DNA of 64,000 nt from Chloroflexota bacterium (GCA_016191395.1 JACPOS010000017.1:124001-188000), one strand, 5' to 3'; positions 18,987 to 29,077 are shown, counted from the stretch's first letter. Made by a program: numbers and translations. The notes: generated from the sequence alone by a model not told the origin.

Positions 18987-20312
18987 GTGGATGGGCTCGT
19001 GCTCGCTTTCGTCGCCGCGCAGGCGATCGTCCTTGCGATCGCGCTCGGGATCGCGTGGTCGCGCGGCCGGACGCTTGAGGCGGTCGAGGAATCGCTGCGC
19101 GATGCCGAGCCTGCCGGTGCCACGGCGCCCGCCGACGAGGACGTGACCGATCGACTGCGGCGCCTCCGACGGCGCGCCGAGAACGCAGAGTTCACGCTGG
19201 GCCAGCGACTCCGCGACCTCGCCTACCTCGCGGACCTCGTGGGCGTCGGGATCGTGCGGCTGACCGACGAGCTGCGCGTCGAGGTCGCCAACACCGCCGC
19301 GCACGTGTTCCTCCGCCGCGCGCCCGGCTCGATGGTCGGGCATACCGCGATCGAGGCACTCGGTGACCATCGGGTCGAGGCGATCGCTCGCGGCGCGCGC
19401 GAGGCCGGCTGGTCGAGCGGCGAGGTGGCGCTGGCCGACGAGGCGGGCTCCACCGGCGCGACCCTCGTCGTCCGCGCTCGTCGATCGCCGATCCTCGGCG
19501 TATGGCTCGTGCTCGAGGACGTCGCGGAGCTGCGCCGCCTCCAGCGCATCCGCACCGAATTCATCGACAACCTGTCGCACGAGCTGCGCACGCCGATCAC
19601 GACGATCGGGCTGCTGACGGAATCCCTCGCGCGCGACGCCGAAGGGGCAGAGGCGGCGCTCGCTCCCGTGCCGCCGAAGATGCGCGAGCGCATCGGGAAG
19701 CTGGAGGTGGAAACGGGCAACATTGCGCAGATGGTTGCCGAGCTCCTGGACCTCGCGCGGATCGAGAGCGGCGGGCGCCAGCTGTTGCTCGACGACGTGG
19801 ATCTTGGTCGGATCGCGACGGAATCCGTGGAGCGGCTGCGGACGTTCGCGGACCGTCAGGGCGTCACGCTGCTGGTGGAGGTCGACCCCGGCCTGCCGCC
19901 GGTCCGCGGCGAGGCGTCGCGGCTGGGGCAGGTGTTCGCGAACCTCGTCCACAACGCGGTGAAGTTCGGCCCGTCCGGGACCGAGGTTCGGGTCCACGTT
20001 GCTCGTGCCGCCGGCAGCCGGCCGGCGATGCTCGTCGCGAGCGTCAGCGACAACGGGCCCGGCGTCTCCGCGGCAGATCAGGCGCGCATCTTCGAGCGCT
20101 TCTACAAGGCGGATCGAACCCGCACTGCGGGCGGCGGCACCGGCCTGGGCCTCGCCATCGCGCGCCACATCGTGGAGGGACACGGAGGCGTGATTCGGGT
20201 GGAATCCGAGGAGGGCAGGGGAGCCACCTTCGAGTTCACGATCCCGGTCTCGGACGCTCCGGCCGAGCGCGCACCCGCCACGGCCGCAGCGCCGGGAGCC
20301 GCCCGTGGCTGA
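18987..20312 (+). CDS. sensor histidine kinase
   Basis: N-terminal TM, PAS-like region, FIDNLSHELRTPITTIGLLTESL (HisKA), VSDNGPGVSAADQARIFERFYKAD and GGGTGLGLAIARHIVEGHGG. Confidence 0.93.
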   Translation: MDGLVLAFVAAQAIVLAIALGIAWSRGRTLEAVEESLRDAEPAGATAPADEDVTDRLRRLRRRAENAEFTLGQRLRDLAYLADLVGVGIVRLTDELRVEVANTAAHVFLRRAPGSMVGHTAIEALGDHRVEAIARGAREAGWSSGEVALADEAGSTGATLVVRARRSPILGVWLVLEDVAELRRLQRIRTEFIDNLSHELRTPITTIGLLTESLARDAEGAEAALAPVPPKMRERIGKLEVETGNIAQMVAELLDLARIESGGRQLLLDDVDLGRIATESVERLRTFADRQGVTLLVEVDPGLPPVRGEASRLGQVFANLVHNAVKFGPSGTEVRVHVARAAGSRPAMLVASVSDNGPGVSAADQARIFERFYKADRTRTAGGGTGLGLAIARHIVEGHGGVIRVESEEGRGATFEFTIPVSDAPAERAPATAAAPGAARG

Positions 20313-21063
20313 CGACCTCCACGTCGCGACGCTCAACCTGCGCAACATCGCGGATCGATGGCCGGAGCGGATTCCGCTGCTCCTGTCGGACATGGCCGCG
20401 CTCCAGCCGGACCTGATCGGGCTGCAGGAGTGCGTGTTCTCGGTCGGGCAGGATCGGCTGCTCGGCGCCGCCGGCGAAGGCCACTACGCCTCCCGCCAGG
20501 GCTGGGCCGGACGCCCGGAGTACGGCAACGCCGTCCTGGGTCGTGCGCCGCTCACGCTCGGGGACAGCGAGCGCATCGACCTCGGCCGCAATCGCTCCGC
20601 GCTCCGGGTCCCGGCCTCGCTCCCGAGTGGCGCGACCCTGAGCTTCGTCGTGACCCACCTCCACCATCTCGTCCCGGACGAGTCGGCTCGCGAGGAGCAG
20701 GCTCGCGCGCTGACCGAGTGGCTTGCGCCGGTGGAGGGGCCGCTCGTGGTCGTCGGCGACTTCAACGCGGAGCCCGTGGAGTCCACGTACCGGGTCATGC
20801 TCGATGCCGGCTTTCGCTCCTCGTCGGCGGAGGCCAACGGCGCCGAGCCGGCCGTGACGTGGCCGTCCGGCATCCAGGCGCCGGGCATGGACGTGGACGG
20901 GGAGCCCGGCTGCCTCGACTACATCTGGGTCCGCGGGCCGATCACCGTCCAGTCCTGCCGCCTCGCGTTCGACCGCCCCGCGGTGAACGACCCGACGCTG
21001 TACCCGTCGGACCACCTCGGGCTCAGCGCCCGAATCCGGATCGGCGACCAGGCGACCCGCTGA
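20305..21063 (+). CDS. endonuclease/exonuclease/phosphatase-family protein
   Basis: VATLNLRNIADRWPERIPLL...IGLQECVF; VVVGDFNAEP; SDHLGLSARI. Confidence 0.9.
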   Translation: MADDLHVATLNLRNIADRWPERIPLLLSDMAALQPDLIGLQECVFSVGQDRLLGAAGEGHYASRQGWAGRPEYGNAVLGRAPLTLGDSERIDLGRNRSALRVPASLPSGATLSFVVTHLHHLVPDESAREEQARALTEWLAPVEGPLVVVGDFNAEPVESTYRVMLDAGFRSSSAEANGAEPAVTWPSGIQAPGMDVDGEPGCLDYIWVRGPITVQSCRLAFDRPAVNDPTLYPSDHLGLSARIRIGDQATR

Positions 21064-21740
21064 TGCACACCCTCCGCCTGGCTCACCGCGGCGACTGGCG
21101 CGTGGCGCCGGAGAACTCGCTGGCCGCGATGGAAGCCGCGCTCAAGGGTCCGATGTGCGACGGCCTGGAGTTCGACGTCCGCAGCTCGTTCGACAACGTC
21201 CCGGTGCTCCTCCACGACGAGACCCTGGCCCGCGTCCAGCGCGTCCCGCTGACCTGCTCGACCCTCACCGCAGAACAGCTCGCCGAGCACGGCGTGCCGA
21301 CGCTGGCGCAGGTGCTTGCCGTCGCCGACTGCGAGTTCTTCCTCGACGTGGAGCTGAAGGAGCCGGTCGCCGCCGCACTCGACGCCCTCGAGCTGGAGCG
21401 CGGGAGAGTGGAGAACGACGGCCGGGCGGTGGTCTGCAACGCGGCCGTCTCGTCATTCAAGGCACCGATCCTCGCCTGGCTCTCCGTGCAGCGGCCCACC
21501 TGGGTCCGATGGCTGAACGCGCTCGACGTCTCGCCGACGACGATCGAGCTCGCGACGTCGCTCGGTTGCTCGGCGATCTCTGCCGAGTGGCACACGATCG
21601 ATGCGGAGGCCGTCGCCCGCGCGAGCGCGGCCGGCCTCCAGGTCGCCGCCTGGACCGTCCGCGAGCTCGAGGACTACCGCCGCCTCGAGGCGCTCGGCGT
21701 CAGCGCCATCTGCGTCGAGGCCGCCGCGCTCGACGGCTAG
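21063..21740 (+). CDS. glycerophosphodiester phosphodiesterase-family protein
   Basis: RLAHRGDWRVAPENSLAAMEAALKGPMCDGLEFDVRSSFDNVPVLLHDETLARV. Confidence 0.9.
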   Translation: MHTLRLAHRGDWRVAPENSLAAMEAALKGPMCDGLEFDVRSSFDNVPVLLHDETLARVQRVPLTCSTLTAEQLAEHGVPTLAQVLAVADCEFFLDVELKEPVAAALDALELERGRVENDGRAVVCNAAVSSFKAPILAWLSVQRPTWVRWLNALDVSPTTIELATSLGCSAISAEWHTIDAEAVARASAAGLQVAAWTVRELEDYRRLEALGVSAICVEAAALDG

Positions 21741-22594
21741 TTCGCGGCGACGGCGGGCTTCGTGGCCCGGATGATCGCGGAGTGCATGCCGTCGGTGAGC
21801 TGATGCGTGGGCACCACCTCGACGTTCGTAAGGCCGACCGCTCGCAGGCCGTCGCGCATCTCGCGGAACGACAGCGCGCCCGCGATGCAGCCCACGTACG
21901 AGCCGCGCTCGGCGCGCTGGGCCGGTGTCAGCAGGTCGTCGGCCACCACGTCGCTGACTCCCACGCGGCCACCGGGCCGCAGGACACGCGCGATCTCGGC
22001 GAACACGGCGTCCTTGTCGGACGCGAGGTTGATGACGCAGTTGCTGATCACGACGTCGACGCTCGCGTCGTCCAGCGGCAGGGCCTCGATGGTGCCCTTT
22101 CGGAACTCGACGTTGTCGGCGCCCGCCTCGGCGGCGTTGCGCCGGGCCAGGCTGAGCATCTCGTCCGTCATGTCGACGCCGATCGCGCGACCAGTCGGGC
22201 CCACGCGGCGCGCGGAGAGGAGGACGTCGATGCCGCCGCCGGAGCCAAGGTCCAGGACGGTCTCGCCCTCGCGCAGCTCGGCGACCGCGATCGGGTTGCC
22301 GCACCCGAGCGACGCGAGAACGGCCGCGTTCGGCAGGCCCTCGCGCTCTGCCGCGTCGTACAGCTCCAGGCCGTACGTGGCGGAGGCATCGCTGCAGCAC
22401 GCGTCGTCGCAGCAGTTGGCGGCGGTTGCCTCCGGCGCGGCCTTGACGATGTCGTGGACCGACGTTGCCGTGGCGGCCGCGATCGCGGCTTCCGCGTAGC
22501 GGTCGCGGACGGTCTGCTGGATCTCGTTGAGCTGGAGATTCTGGTCGGTCACGGGAGTGGCTCCTGCTGATGGCGGGACGCGCTGGTCAGTCAT
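21737..22594 (-). CDS. arsM: arsenite methyltransferase
   Basis: Cys-rich [71 protein letters not shown]. Confidence 0.92.
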   Translation of the reverse strand: MTDQRVPPSAGATPVTDQNLQLNEIQQTVRDRYAEAAIAAATATSVHDIVKAAPEATAANCCDDACCSDASATYGLELYDAAEREGLPNAAVLASLGCGNPIAVAELREGETVLDLGSGGGIDVLLSARRVGPTGRAIGVDMTDEMLSLARRNAAEAGADNVEFRKGTIEALPLDDASVDVVISNCVINLASDKDAVFAEIARVLRPGGRVGVSDVVADDLLTPAQRAERGSYVGCIAGALSFREMRDGLRAVGLTNVEVVPTHQLTDGMHSAIIRATKPAVAAN

Positions 22595-22621
22595 GGGGCC
22601 CGGGGGCCGAACGGGCTTCGG

Positions 22622-22834
22622 TCAGGCCGGGCAGTTGCACGCGTCGGTCGCGGCGGGGCCGGCGAACGCGAGGCGGAGGCGGGTCAGGAAGCTCTCGCGG
22701 GCTGGCATGGCTGGCTCCGCCTGGCGGTGGTCGGTCGTGATGCGGGCCTCGCGAAGTGCCGTGTCGTGGAAGTGGTTGCGGGTGTCCGGGGTCTCGCCCC
22801 CGAACGACCAGTTGGTGAGGTATGCCTCGGACAT
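22622..22834 (-). CDS. small ars-operon ORF (about 70 aa) with C-terminal CNCPA
   Basis: MSEAYLTNWSFGGETPDTRNHFHDTAL...DACNCPA; sits between the divergent arsR promoter and arsM. Confidence 0.55.
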   Translation of the reverse strand: MSEAYLTNWSFGGETPDTRNHFHDTALREARITTDHRQAEPAMPARESFLTRLRLAFAGPAATDACNCPA

Positions 22835-22871
22835 ATCAGATGACTCCTGTCGGTCTGTCGATCGCCTGTCT

Positions 22872-22934
22872 GTATCGATGGACGTCAATATTGCACCCAT
22901 ATCGACGCTTGTCAATATCGACATTCATCGATAC
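22872..22934. promoter_or_regulatory. candidate ArsR operator/divergent promoter
   Basis: 9-bp perfect inverted repeat GTATCGATG (22872-22880)/CATCGATAC (22926-22934); internal palindrome CAATATTG; direct repeat GTCAATAT; AT-rich relative to surroundings. Confidence 0.6.
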
Positions 22935-22935
22935 C

Positions 22936-23310
22936 ATGCGGGTCATGGTCAAGTCACTCGACCCGGACATCCAGCTCCTCGCCGCCCTCGCCGACCCGAC
23001 GCGGATGGAGATCCTGCGCGAGCTCGCGGGCCAGCCCGAGGTCTGCGCCTGCGACTTCACATCGTGCTGCACGGTCTCGCAGCCCACGGTCTCGCACCAC
23101 CTCAAAGTGCTTCGGGACGCCGGCGCCGTCACCTCGGAGCGACGGGGGAACTGGGTCTTCTACCGGCTTGCCCCGAACCTGAAGGATCGTCTCGGCGCGA
23201 TTGCCCAGGGCCTTGCGCCCGGCAACGGCCTGATCCAGGTCTCAGGGCTTCGAGGGCGCGCCGCACGAACGCGGCCGACCCCCGTGCCGGCGCCTTCGGC
23301 GAGCGCCTGA
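22936..23310 (+). CDS. arsR: ArsR-family transcriptional repressor
   Basis: LLAALADPTRMEILRELAGQPEVCACDFTSCCTVSQPTVSHHLKVLRDAGAVTSERRGNWVFYRL. Confidence 0.93.
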   Translation: MRVMVKSLDPDIQLLAALADPTRMEILRELAGQPEVCACDFTSCCTVSQPTVSHHLKVLRDAGAVTSERRGNWVFYRLAPNLKDRLGAIAQGLAPGNGLIQVSGLRGRAARTRPTPVPAPSASA

Positions 23311-23314
23311 CGCC

Positions 23315-23764
23315 TTAGGGCGCGGCTCGGGCGCCACCCCTGCTCGCGAGCGCGAGCGGCACGAACGTCCGGATCCGGCCGGAGATCTCCGTCATCGCCT
23401 TCTCGAAGGCCTCCAGGCGCTGCGCGTCGGTGCCCTCCGCTTCCACGGGATCATCGATGCCCCAGTGGAGCGTCTCGCTGCCGCCGGGAAATACCGGGCA
23501 GGATGCGCGCGCCCGGTCGCAGACCGTGATCACGTAGTCGAACCGCTGGCCCAGGAACCGGCCCACGGACTTCGACTCCGCGCCGGAGATGTCGATGCCG
23601 GCCCTCGCGAGCGCCTTGATCGTCAGCGGATGGACGCCCCGGGGATCGACACCCGCGCTCACGACCTCGAACGCGGCGCCTCCGTCGCGACGCAGGATCG
23701 CTTCGGCCATCTGGCTCCGGGCGGAGTTCCCCGTGCAGACGAAGATCACGCGAATTGCCGTCAC
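23315..23764 (-). CDS. arsC: arsenate reductase (LMW-phosphatase fold)
   Basis: VIFVCTGNSARSQMAEAILR; ESKSVGRFLGQRFDYVITVCDRARASCPVFPG; HWGIDDP. Confidence 0.93.
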   Translation of the reverse strand: MTAIRVIFVCTGNSARSQMAEAILRRDGGAAFEVVSAGVDPRGVHPLTIKALARAGIDISGAESKSVGRFLGQRFDYVITVCDRARASCPVFPGGSETLHWGIDDPVEAEGTDAQRLEAFEKAMTEISGRIRTFVPLALASRGGARAAP

Positions 23765-24450
23765 GGGTTGAGGTCCTCGATCTGGCCGGTGGCCAGGTAC
23801 ACGACGTCCTCGGCGATGTTTGTGACCCGATCGCCGATGCGCTCGAAATCATGGGCCGCGAACAGGATTCGCGTGCCGCGTTCCACGTTGGCCGGGTCTG
23901 CGCGCATCAGCTCGACGACCTCCGAGAACACGCGGTGATAGAGGTGATCGATCTCGTCGTCGCCGGCGGCTACCGCGCGCGCCTGGTGCTCGTCGACGTC
24001 GATGAGCGCGCCGGCGATCGCGCGGACGAGGTTGGCCGCGATCCTGCCCATTGCCGCGAGGTCGGCGTACGGGCGCATCGCGGGCGTTCCGGCGAGCTTG
24101 CGGGCCTGCTTCGCGACGTCGCCCGCGTGATCGCCGATCCGCTCGAGTTCGTACGTGACGCGATCCAGTGACAGCAGGAAGCGCAGGTCGCGGGCGACTG
24201 GCTGCTGCAGAGCGATCGTCGTCGTGATCAGCGCGGATGCCTCGCGCTGGGCCTCGTCGACGCGCGCGTCTCCGTCGATCACGGCGGTCGCGAGGGTCGC
24301 GTCGCGCGCCTCCATGGCCTGGATCGCGGCACGGATCTGCTGCTCCACCAGGGAGGCCATGCGCAGGACCTGGTCCTTGACCTCCCGCTCGCCGCGGTCG
24401 AGTGCCTCGCGCCGTGCGGAGAACGCGGCACCCACCGGCTCGGTGGCCAT
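23761..24450 (-). CDS. phoU: phosphate uptake regulator PhoU
   Basis: FSARREALDRGEREVKDQVLRMASLVEQQI...; ELERIGDHAGDVAK; DFERIGDRVTNIAEDVVYL. Confidence 0.95.
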   Translation of the reverse strand: MATEPVGAAFSARREALDRGEREVKDQVLRMASLVEQQIRAAIQAMEARDATLATAVIDGDARVDEAQREASALITTTIALQQPVARDLRFLLSLDRVTYELERIGDHAGDVAKQARKLAGTPAMRPYADLAAMGRIAANLVRAIAGALIDVDEHQARAVAAGDDEIDHLYHRVFSEVVELMRADPANVERGTRILFAAHDFERIGDRVTNIAEDVVYLATGQIEDLNP

Positions 24451-25304
24451 CAGCCGAACCGCCCGGAGATGTAGTCCTCGGTCAGGCGCTCGCGGGGGTT
24501 CGTGAAGATCTTCACCGTGTCGTCCACCTCCACCACGTAGCCGGCCCGATCCTCGCCCATGGTGAGGAAGACCGTGCGATCCGAGGCGCGTGCCGCCTGC
24601 TGCATGTTGTGGGTCACGATGACGATCGTGTAGTCGCGCTTCAGCTCGGCCATCAGCTCCTCGATCTGGAGCGTGGAGCGGGGATCGAGCGCGGAGCACG
24701 GCTCGTCCATGAGGATGACCTCTGGCTCCACGGCGATCGTGCGCGCGATGCACAGACGCTGCTGCTGCCCGCCGGACAACGCCATGCCGTGCTGCTTCAG
24801 CTTGTCTTTGACCTCGTTCCAGAGCGCCGCGCGCCGCAGGCTCTGCTCCACCAGTTCGTCCAGGTTGCCCTTGAACCCGTTGATCCGCGGCCCGAACGCG
24901 ACGTTGTCGTAGATCGACTTCGGAAACGGGTTCGGCTTCTGGAAGACCATGCCGATCCGCCGCCGGACGGCGACCGGATCCACGCCCGGCCCGTACAGAT
25001 CCTGGCCTCCGAACTGGATATGCCCGTCCGTCCGATACGAGGGGATGAGGTCGTTCATCCGGTTCAGGGTGCGCAAGAGCGTGGTCTTTCCGCAGCCCGA
25101 CGGGCCGATCAGCGCCGTGACCTCGCGGGCGCCGATGTCGATCGATACGTCCTTCACGGCCCGGAACGAGCCGTACCAGCAGCTGACGCCGTGCATTCGA
25201 AGGACGGTCTCGCGCTCCGCTACCGGGAGCGTGGGCGTGATCGGTGGCAGCGGCGCGATCGTGACGCCGATCGCCGGCTGCCGTGGCGCTAACAGGCTGG
25301 GCAT
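24450..25304 (-). CDS. pstB: phosphate ABC transporter ATP-binding protein
   Basis: [76 protein letters not shown]. Confidence 0.97.
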   Translation of the reverse strand: MPSLLAPRQPAIGVTIAPLPPITPTLPVAERETVLRMHGVSCWYGSFRAVKDVSIDIGAREVTALIGPSGCGKTTLLRTLNRMNDLIPSYRTDGHIQFGGQDLYGPGVDPVAVRRRIGMVFQKPNPFPKSIYDNVAFGPRINGFKGNLDELVEQSLRRAALWNEVKDKLKQHGMALSGGQQQRLCIARTIAVEPEVILMDEPCSALDPRSTLQIEELMAELKRDYTIVIVTHNMQQAARASDRTVFLTMGEDRAGYVVEVDDTVKIFTNPRERLTEDYISGRFG

Positions 25305-25318
25305 CGAGCCGGACTCCT

Positions 25319-26221
25319 CTACCACTGGAGATGCCGCGACAGGCGGGCGCGGACGATGATCGCGAGGCCGTTGAGCAGGAGCATGAGGACCAGGAGGACG
25401 AGGATCGCCGCCGCCGCGATGCCGTGGAACGCGTCCTGCGGGCGGCTGGCCCACTGGTAGACCTGGATGGGCAGGACCGTGAAGCCCTCCTGGAATGGGG
25501 TCGGGAGGAAGGTCACGAAGCTGGCCGCGCCCACGACGATGATCGGGGCCGCCTCGCCGATCGCCCGCGCCATGGCCAGGATGATCCCGGTCATGATCCC
25601 GGGCGCTGCGGCCGGGAGGATGGATCGGCGGACCATCTGCCAGCGCGTCGCCCCGAGCGCGTACGCCCCCTCTCGCTGCGAATCCGGCACGGATCGGAGC
25701 GCCTCCATCGTGGCGATGATCACGACGGGCATGATCAGGAGGGCGAGGGTGAGCGCGGCCGCGATCGGCGAGCGGCCGAGCTGGAGTGCCCGCGCGAAGA
25801 GCGCAAGCCCGAAGATCCCGTACACGATGGATGGCACGCCGGCGAGATTCGAGATGTTCGTCCGCAGGATCCGGTTGAACAGCGTGTTCGCCGCGTACTC
25901 CTCGAGGTAGATGGCCGCAGCCACGCCCAGCGGGAAGCTGATCGCCCCGACCATCAGGCCGATCTCGATCGAACCGACCAGGGCCGGCAGGATGCCCGCC
26001 TGCTCCGGGCGCCTCGACGGCGTGCCGGTGATGAAGTCCAGGTCGATGTACGGCAGGCCCTTCGTGATGACGTCGTACAACAGGAGGACGAGGGCGAGCA
26101 GCAGGAGCCCGATTGCGGCCATGCACGCGCCGAGGAAGCTGGTCCCGGCGAGCTTGCGCCGGGCAATCTGGGGTTCGAAGCGGGGCCGGGCCCCGACGGC
26201 GGGCGGGGAAGCCGTGCTCAC
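25319..26221 (-). CDS. pstA: phosphate ABC transporter permease PstA
   Basis: Multi-[19 protein letters not shown] and [37 protein letters not shown]. Confidence 0.95.
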   Translation of the reverse strand: MSTASPPAVGARPRFEPQIARRKLAGTSFLGACMAAIGLLLLALVLLLYDVITKGLPYIDLDFITGTPSRRPEQAGILPALVGSIEIGLMVGAISFPLGVAAAIYLEEYAANTLFNRILRTNISNLAGVPSIVYGIFGLALFARALQLGRSPIAAALTLALLIMPVVIIATMEALRSVPDSQREGAYALGATRWQMVRRSILPAAAPGIMTGIILAMARAIGEAAPIIVVGAASFVTFLPTPFQEGFTVLPIQVYQWASRPQDAFHGIAAAAILVLLVLMLLLNGLAIIVRARLSRHLQW

Positions 26222-27129
26222 GAGTACCGATTCCGGAACCGGGCGACGATCCGGTTGCTGATCAGGTTGAGCCCGAGCGTGATCGCGAAGAGCACGAGCC
26301 CCACGGCGAACAGCGACTTGAACTGGAGCGAATCCTGGGGCGTGTCGCCGCTGGTGATCTGGGCGATGAAGCCAGCCATGGTGCCGCCCTGCTCGAGCGG
26401 ATCGAGCGTCAGGCGTGGGTTGAAGCCCATCGCGAGCACGACGGCCATCGTCTCGCCGACGGCGCGCGACATGGCCAGGATGATCGAGGACATGATCCCC
26501 GACAACGCCGCCGGGAAGATCACCTTGCGCGTCACTTCGAAGCGGGTGGCCGCCATGGCAAAGGCACCCTCGCGGAGGCCGCGCGGCACGGCCCGCAGCG
26601 CATCCTCGGACAGCGACGCGATGAGCGGCGTCACGAGGAGCCCGACGACGAGGCCCGCCGACAGCATGTTGAACGTCCCGATCTCGGGCAGGATCGGCTT
26701 CAGCAGCTCCGGCGTGATGAAGTTGAGGGCGAAGAACCCGAGCACGATCGTCGGGATCCCGGCGAGCGTCTCGAGGACCGGCTTCACGATCGTCCGCGTC
26801 CGGTTCGACGCGTATTCGCCGAGGTACACCGCTGCCAGGAGGCCGAGCGGCACCGCCACGACGAGCGCGATGAGGGCGACGCCCAGGGTCCCGGCGACGA
26901 GCGGGATGACGCCGAACCTGAACGGCAGGATGGAGGCCGACCAGACGGTCCCGGTCAGAAAGTCGATCGGGTTCACGAAGGCGAAGAACTGGACGGCCTG
27001 GAGCAGGAGCACGAGAACGATCCCGGCGGTCGTCACGATGCCCGCGCCCGCGGCGGAGGCGAGGAGCAGCTCGATCACGCGCTCGGTCGCGGATCGCCGC
27101 AGGACGAGGGGCCGGCCGTCCGTAGTCAT
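26218..27129 (-). CDS. pstC: phosphate ABC transporter permease PstC
   Basis: [47 protein letters not shown]. Confidence 0.95.
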   Translation of the reverse strand: MTTDGRPLVLRRSATERVIELLLASAAGAGIVTTAGIVLVLLLQAVQFFAFVNPIDFLTGTVWSASILPFRFGVIPLVAGTLGVALIALVVAVPLGLLAAVYLGEYASNRTRTIVKPVLETLAGIPTIVLGFFALNFITPELLKPILPEIGTFNMLSAGLVVGLLVTPLIASLSEDALRAVPRGLREGAFAMAATRFEVTRKVIFPAALSGIMSSIILAMSRAVGETMAVVLAMGFNPRLTLDPLEQGGTMAGFIAQITSGDTPQDSLQFKSLFAVGLVLFAITLGLNLISNRIVARFRNRYS

Positions 27130-27211
27130 GCCGCGGTGCTGAACCTCCAGGAACGACGGGAACGCACCGACCCGGTTGCCCGGGCCGGTGCGTCAGCGGT
27201 GATCGATCGGC

Positions 27212-28222
27212 CTACTTGAGTGCCGCCTCCAGGGCCGCCTTCGACTTGGCCAGGACATCGGGCTGGGCCTCGATGTACCCGGTCTCGTCGACGAACGTGT
27301 TGACGTTGTCGAGGTAGTAGCGAACGAAGGCCGCGACCTCCGGTCGAAGCAGCGCCCTCGTGGATGGGTAGATGAACAGCGGGCGGGCGAGTGGCTTGTA
27401 GGTCCCGTTGTTCACGTTTGCGGCGGAAGGCTCAACGCACCCCTTGCCGCTGTCGATCGCGACCGCCTTGATCTTGTCGAGGTTCTCCTCGAGGTAGGCG
27501 AAGCCGAAGTAGCCCAGCGCATCCTTGTCACCGGCGACGCCGGTCACCAGGGCGTTGTCGTCCTCCGATGGCGTGTAGTCGGAGCGACTCTGCTTTGCCT
27601 TGCCGTTGATGACCTCGGTGAAGTAGTCGAAGGTCCCGGAGTCCGGGCCGGGCCCGAACAGCTTGATCGGCTCGGCCGGGAACATCGGGTCGACCTGGTT
27701 CCAGGTGGACACCGTGCTGCCCTGATCCCACATGAGCTTGAGCTGCGCCGTGGTCAGGCAGGTCGCCCACGTGTTGTTCTTGTTGACGACCACCGACAGT
27801 GCGTCCGTCGCGATGCCGAGCTCGAGGTAGCTCACCCCGGCGTCCTTGCACAGGGTTGCCTCCGACTTCGCGTCCGCCGTGTCTGCGGTCTTGATCGGGC
27901 GCGACGCGTCGTTCATGTCCGTCTCGTTGTTGCAGAAGCGCTTGAACCCGCCGCCCGTGCCCGCGAAGGCGACGGTCACCTTGACCCCGCTGTTCGCCTT
28001 CTGGAACTCCTCGGCCACGGCCTCGGTGATCGGGTAGACCGTGCTGGAACCGTCGATGTTCACGGCGCCGGACAGTGGCGCGGCGGCTGTTGCGCCGGGT
28101 GTCATTGTGGGGGCCGTGGTCGCTCCGGACGTCGGTGCCGTCGCGGCGCCGCCGCCACACGCGGCGATCACGAACGCCGCGGTCGCGAGCAGCGCGAGAC
28201 CCCTGGTTCTGGATGTGGTCAC
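27212..28222 (-). CDS. pstS: phosphate ABC transporter substrate-binding lipoprotein
   Basis: Lipobox AACGG; INIDGSSTVYPITEAVAEEFQK-type start; FAGTGGGFKRFCNNETDMNDASRPI. Confidence 0.95.
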   Translation of the reverse strand: MTTSRTRGLALLATAAFVIAACGGGAATAPTSGATTAPTMTPGATAAAPLSGAVNIDGSSTVYPITEAVAEEFQKANSGVKVTVAFAGTGGGFKRFCNNETDMNDASRPIKTADTADAKSEATLCKDAGVSYLELGIATDALSVVVNKNNTWATCLTTAQLKLMWDQGSTVSTWNQVDPMFPAEPIKLFGPGPDSGTFDYFTEVINGKAKQSRSDYTPSEDDNALVTGVAGDKDALGYFGFAYLEENLDKIKAVAIDSGKGCVEPSAANVNNGTYKPLARPLFIYPSTRALLRPEVAAFVRYYLDNVNTFVDETGYIEAQPDVLAKSKAALEAALK

Positions 28223-28281
28223 TCGATGCGTCCTCCCTGGACATGCACACAGGCGTTGTCGTACGAGGAGATCGTCGAGTT

Positions 28282-28325
28282 GAGGCGTGAACGGGGTGTC
28301 GGCCCCGTGTTAACAGTCGATCAAC
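28282..28325 (-). promoter_or_regulatory. candidate Pho-box array upstream of pstS
   Basis: Reverse complement reads GTTGATCgact GTTAACAcggg GCCGACAcccc GTTCACGcctc: four consecutive 11-mers. Confidence 0.65.
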
Positions 28326-28348
28326 GGCGCCCTATGCCCAGCGCGGGT

Positions 28349-28702
28349 TCAGCCCTCGGCGACGTACCGCCGTTCGCCGTTCGCGGGGTCGATGAGCACG
28401 CGCATGCGCCGGCCCGTCGTCGGGTCGATGAACAGCTCGGGGGTAGGGCGGAAGCGAGGCTCCAGCTGGGCCCCCGCCGGCTCGCCGCCGCCCGGCCCGG
28501 TCGGCCCGTTGGTGATCTCCGCCGAGGCTGACCGGTAGCGATGCCGCTCCACCGCGACGATCACGACCAGGAACGCGCCGAAGCCAGCAAGCTCCAGCCC
28601 GGGGATCGCGCCACCGCCGGGCAGCGCCGCGATCACGCCGATGCCCGCGAGCATCAGGAGCAGCCCGAAGACGACGAGGATCCCCCGGATGACGGCGCTC
28701 AC
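28349..28702 (-). CDS. hypothetical two-TM protein
   Basis: MSAVIRGILVVFGLLLMLAGIGVIAALPGGG...; FIDPTTGRRMRVLIDPANGERRYVAEG. Confidence 0.7.
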   Translation of the reverse strand: MSAVIRGILVVFGLLLMLAGIGVIAALPGGGAIPGLELAGFGAFLVVIVAVERHRYRSASAEITNGPTGPGGGEPAGAQLEPRFRPTPELFIDPTTGRRMRVLIDPANGERRYVAEG

Positions 28703-28714
28703 CCCGCGGCCGCT

Positions 28715-29077
28715 CTACTCGCTTGCCTGCGTGGCCGAGGCGTCTGGCTCCACGACCACCGCGGTGCCGTACGCGACGATCTCGGACATCGTGCCGGCGA
28801 GCCCGCTGCTGTCGAAGCGCATCGAGATGACCGCGTTCGCGCCCATCAGGGTCGCGTTCTTGACGAGGCGGTCCAGCGCCTGTCGGCGGGTGTCCTCGAG
28901 AAGCTGGGTGTACTCGTGGATCTCGCCGCCGCCGAGCGAGCGGAGGCCGGCAATCAGGTTGCCGGAGAAGCCGCGGCTGCGGACCACGAGGCCGAACGTC
29001 TGGCCCTTCGTCTCGACGACGCGGTGACCGGCGATGAACGGTGCGGTGCTGACGATCACGATCTGACCCCCCTGCAT
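28715..29077 (-). CDS. YbjQ/UPF0145-family protein
   Basis: IVSTAPFIAGHRVVETKGQTFGLVVRSRGFSGNLIAGLRSLGGGEIHEYTQLLEDTRRQALDRLVKNATLMGANAVISMRFDSS. Confidence 0.88.
   Translation of the reverse strand: MQGGQIVIVSTAPFIAGHRVVETKGQTFGLVVRSRGFSGNLIAGLRSLGGGEIHEYTQLLEDTRRQALDRLVKNATLMGANAVISMRFDSSGLAGTMSEIVAYGTAVVVEPDASATQASE

Noticed and set aside
25283-27142. 619-aa plus-strand ORF across pstA/pstC
   Set aside because: Low-complexity antisense frame of clear pst permease genes.
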